DNA of 64,000 nt from Membranipora membranacea (Eukaryota; Bryozoa; Gymnolaemata; Cheilostomatida; Membraniporidae): contig OU612068.1 in the NCBI GenBank assembly GCA_914767715.1, forward strand, positions 29,264,001-29,328,000. The letters run 5' to 3'. Below are positions 61,839-64,000 of the stretch, piece by piece. Every line of letters starts with the position of its first letter. The stretch's first letter is position 1. A program made the position numbers and the translations under genes. The notes under the pieces were generated by a model. It was given only the letters and a program-made list of their open reading frames with translations. It did not search any database and was not told the origin of the DNA.

Positions 61839-63655
61839 TCACCGCCTTTGTCCTGTACGGGTGGCGGGTTTTTGCTTGATACTAAGCTCAACCAGACTTC
61901 TCCATCTGCTCCGGTCTTCCACATCGCTGCTATCAAGATCCAGCCATCTGAGGTCCGCATTTATTGTATCACTCCATCTCTGCTTAGGGCGGCCTCTAGG
62001 TCTATTGCCATCGATCTCCATCTCACATATTTTTCTGATGTCTTCCTGACTATCTCGTCTTTGAACATGTCCAAACCACTGCATTCTCTTTCTTCTCATC
62101 AGGTCTTTAATTGGCACCACTTTTGCTTCTTGTAAAATATCTTCGTTCCTCCTATGTTCCTCCAGGCTGATCTCAAGACAGTACCGGACCATGCGCATTT
62201 CGCATGAGGCCATCTTATCTGACAGATGTCCCGTTATTGGCCATGTTTCGTTGCCATAGAGAAGGGTTGGTCGTATTGATGTTTTGTAGATTTAGAACTT
62301 TCAGTTTGCATGGCATCTTTTTGTCACATAATACCCCAGTGAGCTCTCTCCATTTGTTCCATGCCTTCGATATCCTCAGCTCCACTTCCTTGCGGCATCC
62401 TCCCTCTTGATGAATAGTGGTCCCCAAGTATTTAAATTGAGAACACTTTGGCAATGGAACCCTCTCCTCACTGTCATACTTCTTCAAATAGATGTCTCCT
62501 TGGTTTCCTTCAGGTTGTAGGTACTCTGTCTTCTTTCTGCTTAGCTTGAGTCCGACACTCTCCATTTTCTCCCTCCAGATCTCTAACCTCCTCTCTAAGC
62601 TCCCTCTATCTTCATCGCATAGAACCAGATCGTCGGCAAATAGCATTGCCCACGGTGAGTCCTCGTCAATGTCCTCCGTTATCACGTCCATGATTATTAT
62701 GAAGAGCAACGGGCTCAGCGCAGATCCTTGGTGTAGTCCGACTTCTATGTGGATTCTTTCTGTATTGCCAGAGTTAGTTTTTACTTCAGTCGTACAGTTT
62801 TCGTACATGTCCATTATGATTTTTTTATAGGACTCTGGAACTTGTCGCTTTCTCAAGCAGAACCAAATCAGCTCCCTCGGGATAGTGTCGTATGCTTTTT
62901 CAAATCTACGAACACCATGTGCAGGTCTCTGTTTCGTTCTCTGAATTTTTCTTGGAGAATTCTGAGGCAGAACATTGGCTCTGTTGTAGACTTGCCTTTC
63001 TGAAAACCATACTGATTTTCCTTGATTTTTACCAGTCCTCTTATTCTTTGCTCTATAGTCCTCTCAAGAAGCTTCAAACAGTGGCTCAGAAGCTTTATAC
63101 CGCGATAGTTTCCGCATTCCAAGGGGTCTCCTTTTTCTTTGTATATAGGTGTTATCACACTTTCTCTCCATTCTTGTGGTATCCTGTCTGAAATGATGTT
63201 ATTCAAACATGCTGTCATCCATGATATCCCTCTCTCTTTGAGCAGTTTCACAACCTCTATTGGTAGTTGGTCGGGTCCTGTGGCTTTGTGTGCTTTCATC
63301 TTCTCCAGCTGGATCTTGACTTCTGTTTCACTGATTTCATTTATGGGACCTTCTACTGGCAGCATTACTGGTAACTCCTTTTTCTTGTTTTCGCTGTACA
63401 GCAAGTAGTCGAAATAATCTTTCCATCTCTTCTTGATGTCATCATCTTCATTCAGGATCTTCCCATTGTTATCTTTTACAAATGGTATTCTGTCAATGTC
63501 CTTAGATCTTCTGTGCCTAGATTTGGCCAAGCGATGAATAATCTTTGGACCACTGTGCTCCAGTTCTTGGTATAAGTTTTCTGCCGCTGCTGCTTTGGTG
63601 ATGGCCACCTTCTCCTTGCTTATCTTATTGAGTCTGATGATTACCAATCGACCAA
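61839..63655 (-). mobile_element. Non-LTR retrotransposon (LINE) fragment, 5'-truncated and frame-broken
   Basis: The minus strand encodes a reverse transcriptase. Its parts are HKATGPDQLPIEVVK, ITPIYKEKGD, NYRGIKLLSH, GFQKGKSTTEP, QGSALSPLLF and the catalytic FADDLVL. The C-terminal region has MQWFGHVQRRD and RPRGRPKQRWSD, usual at the end of such LINE proteins. The frame breaks near 62905, in an A-run before the AYD motif, and again near 62285. No endonuclease domain is seen. The 5' end stops near 63655, as expected for incomplete reverse transcription. The clade is uncertain; RTE-like is my best guess from the motif style. The copy is dead. Confidence 0.92.
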
Positions 63656-63861
63656 ATAACACGGGCCCCAAGAGAGGTATATTCGGTCCACTTAGAAAAA
63701 GTAGTATGATTGTTGAATATGGTATTATTGGTACCAGATGGACACATTGGATACGTCTCTGCGAGGTACATGAGTGAGTCCGAAGGCTTGTGCGGGAATA
63801 ATATCACCAGAGGACGAGGAGGAGAACAATCAATCAAGAATACTCCACCAATGGGACTTGA

Positions 63862-63889
63862 CATTCTGATTGAAAGACCCCCCCCCCCT
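63862..63889. mobile_element. Terminal fragment of MITE family 1
   Basis: ATTCTGATTGAAAGACCCCC, followed by further Cs, matches the outer end of the elements at 17749 and 23988. No matching second end is visible, so this is a solo end or chance similarity over a short stretch. Confidence 0.45.
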
Positions 63890-63892
63890 CTG

Positions 63893-63965
63893 TATCCTAC
63901 AAGAGAGAAACTTCATTACCACATCTACAGTACATGATCAGCAAGCTAACACCTTCTCTAGGAAT
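63893..63965 (+). pseudogene. Stray copy of the 3' part of DHX36 exon 18
   Basis: Matches 55755-55818 at roughly 90 percent over about 70 bases: GAGAGAAACTTCATTACCAC, ATCTACAG, then AAGCTAAC and CCTTCTC. The aligned frame is still open. The donor is destroyed (AGGAATG instead of AGGTAATG), and the match starts right after the MITE-like end at 63889. It may be a captured exon piece or the edge of a larger duplication beyond the window. Confidence 0.75.
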
Positions 63966-64000
63966 GTTCTATATGACCTCAGTAGTTTATGATGCACTGG

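Noticed and set aside
63625-63937. Open frames on both strands between the LINE and the window edge
   Set aside because: I recognise no domain, and both strands are open; possibly a fragment of a gene or element beyond the window, but not supportable here.

Overview
The window is animal nuclear DNA. Its genes are split into many short exons with GT/AG borders, and reading frames close only after splicing. It is AT-rich and full of small repeats. The gene set is a calpain, a mitochondrial processing peptidase, a P450, a DHX36 helicase, fibrinogen-like lectin-type proteins and a Ly6-type protein. This points to a metazoan, probably an invertebrate; I cannot assign the phylum from the sequence alone. 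Exon borders below were set by hand from splice consensus plus frame continuity. For all seven intact gene models the summed exon lengths are an exact multiple of three.

Layout, left to right. 0.4-5 kb: a duplicated small secreted-protein gene on the minus strand, with a decayed copy (403-1801) and an intact copy (3381-4957). 7.2-8.2 kb, minus: a Ly6/uPAR-like, probably GPI-anchored protein. 9.5-16.2 kb, plus: a calpain with an acylation-type N-terminus and no EF-hands. 18.4-22.4 kb, plus: the beta subunit of the mitochondrial processing peptidase. 23.3-28.9 kb, minus: a cytochrome P450 with one frame break. 30.1-32.0 kb, minus: fibrinogen-like gene 1. 32-42 kb: a gene-poor stretch made of fold-back repeats, satellites, a SINE and tRNA-like elements. 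42-58.7 kb, plus: DHX36 in 22 exons, with fibrinogen-like gene 2 wholly inside its largest intron. 60.1-61.3 kb, plus: fibrinogen-like gene 3. 61.8-63.7 kb, minus: a 5'-truncated, frame-broken LINE. At the right edge lies a transposon-end fragment followed directly by a stray copy of part of a DHX36 exon.

There is no operon-like logic; the genes are mostly unrelated housekeeping and secreted genes. The three fibrinogen-like genes share one four-exon design and are recent local duplicates; two of them also share upstream DNA. The least ordinary signal is a dispersed element of about 250-330 bp, in three copies. It carries a tRNA-like box-B region in its middle and has short terminal inverted repeats at its ends, so it mixes SINE and MITE traits.
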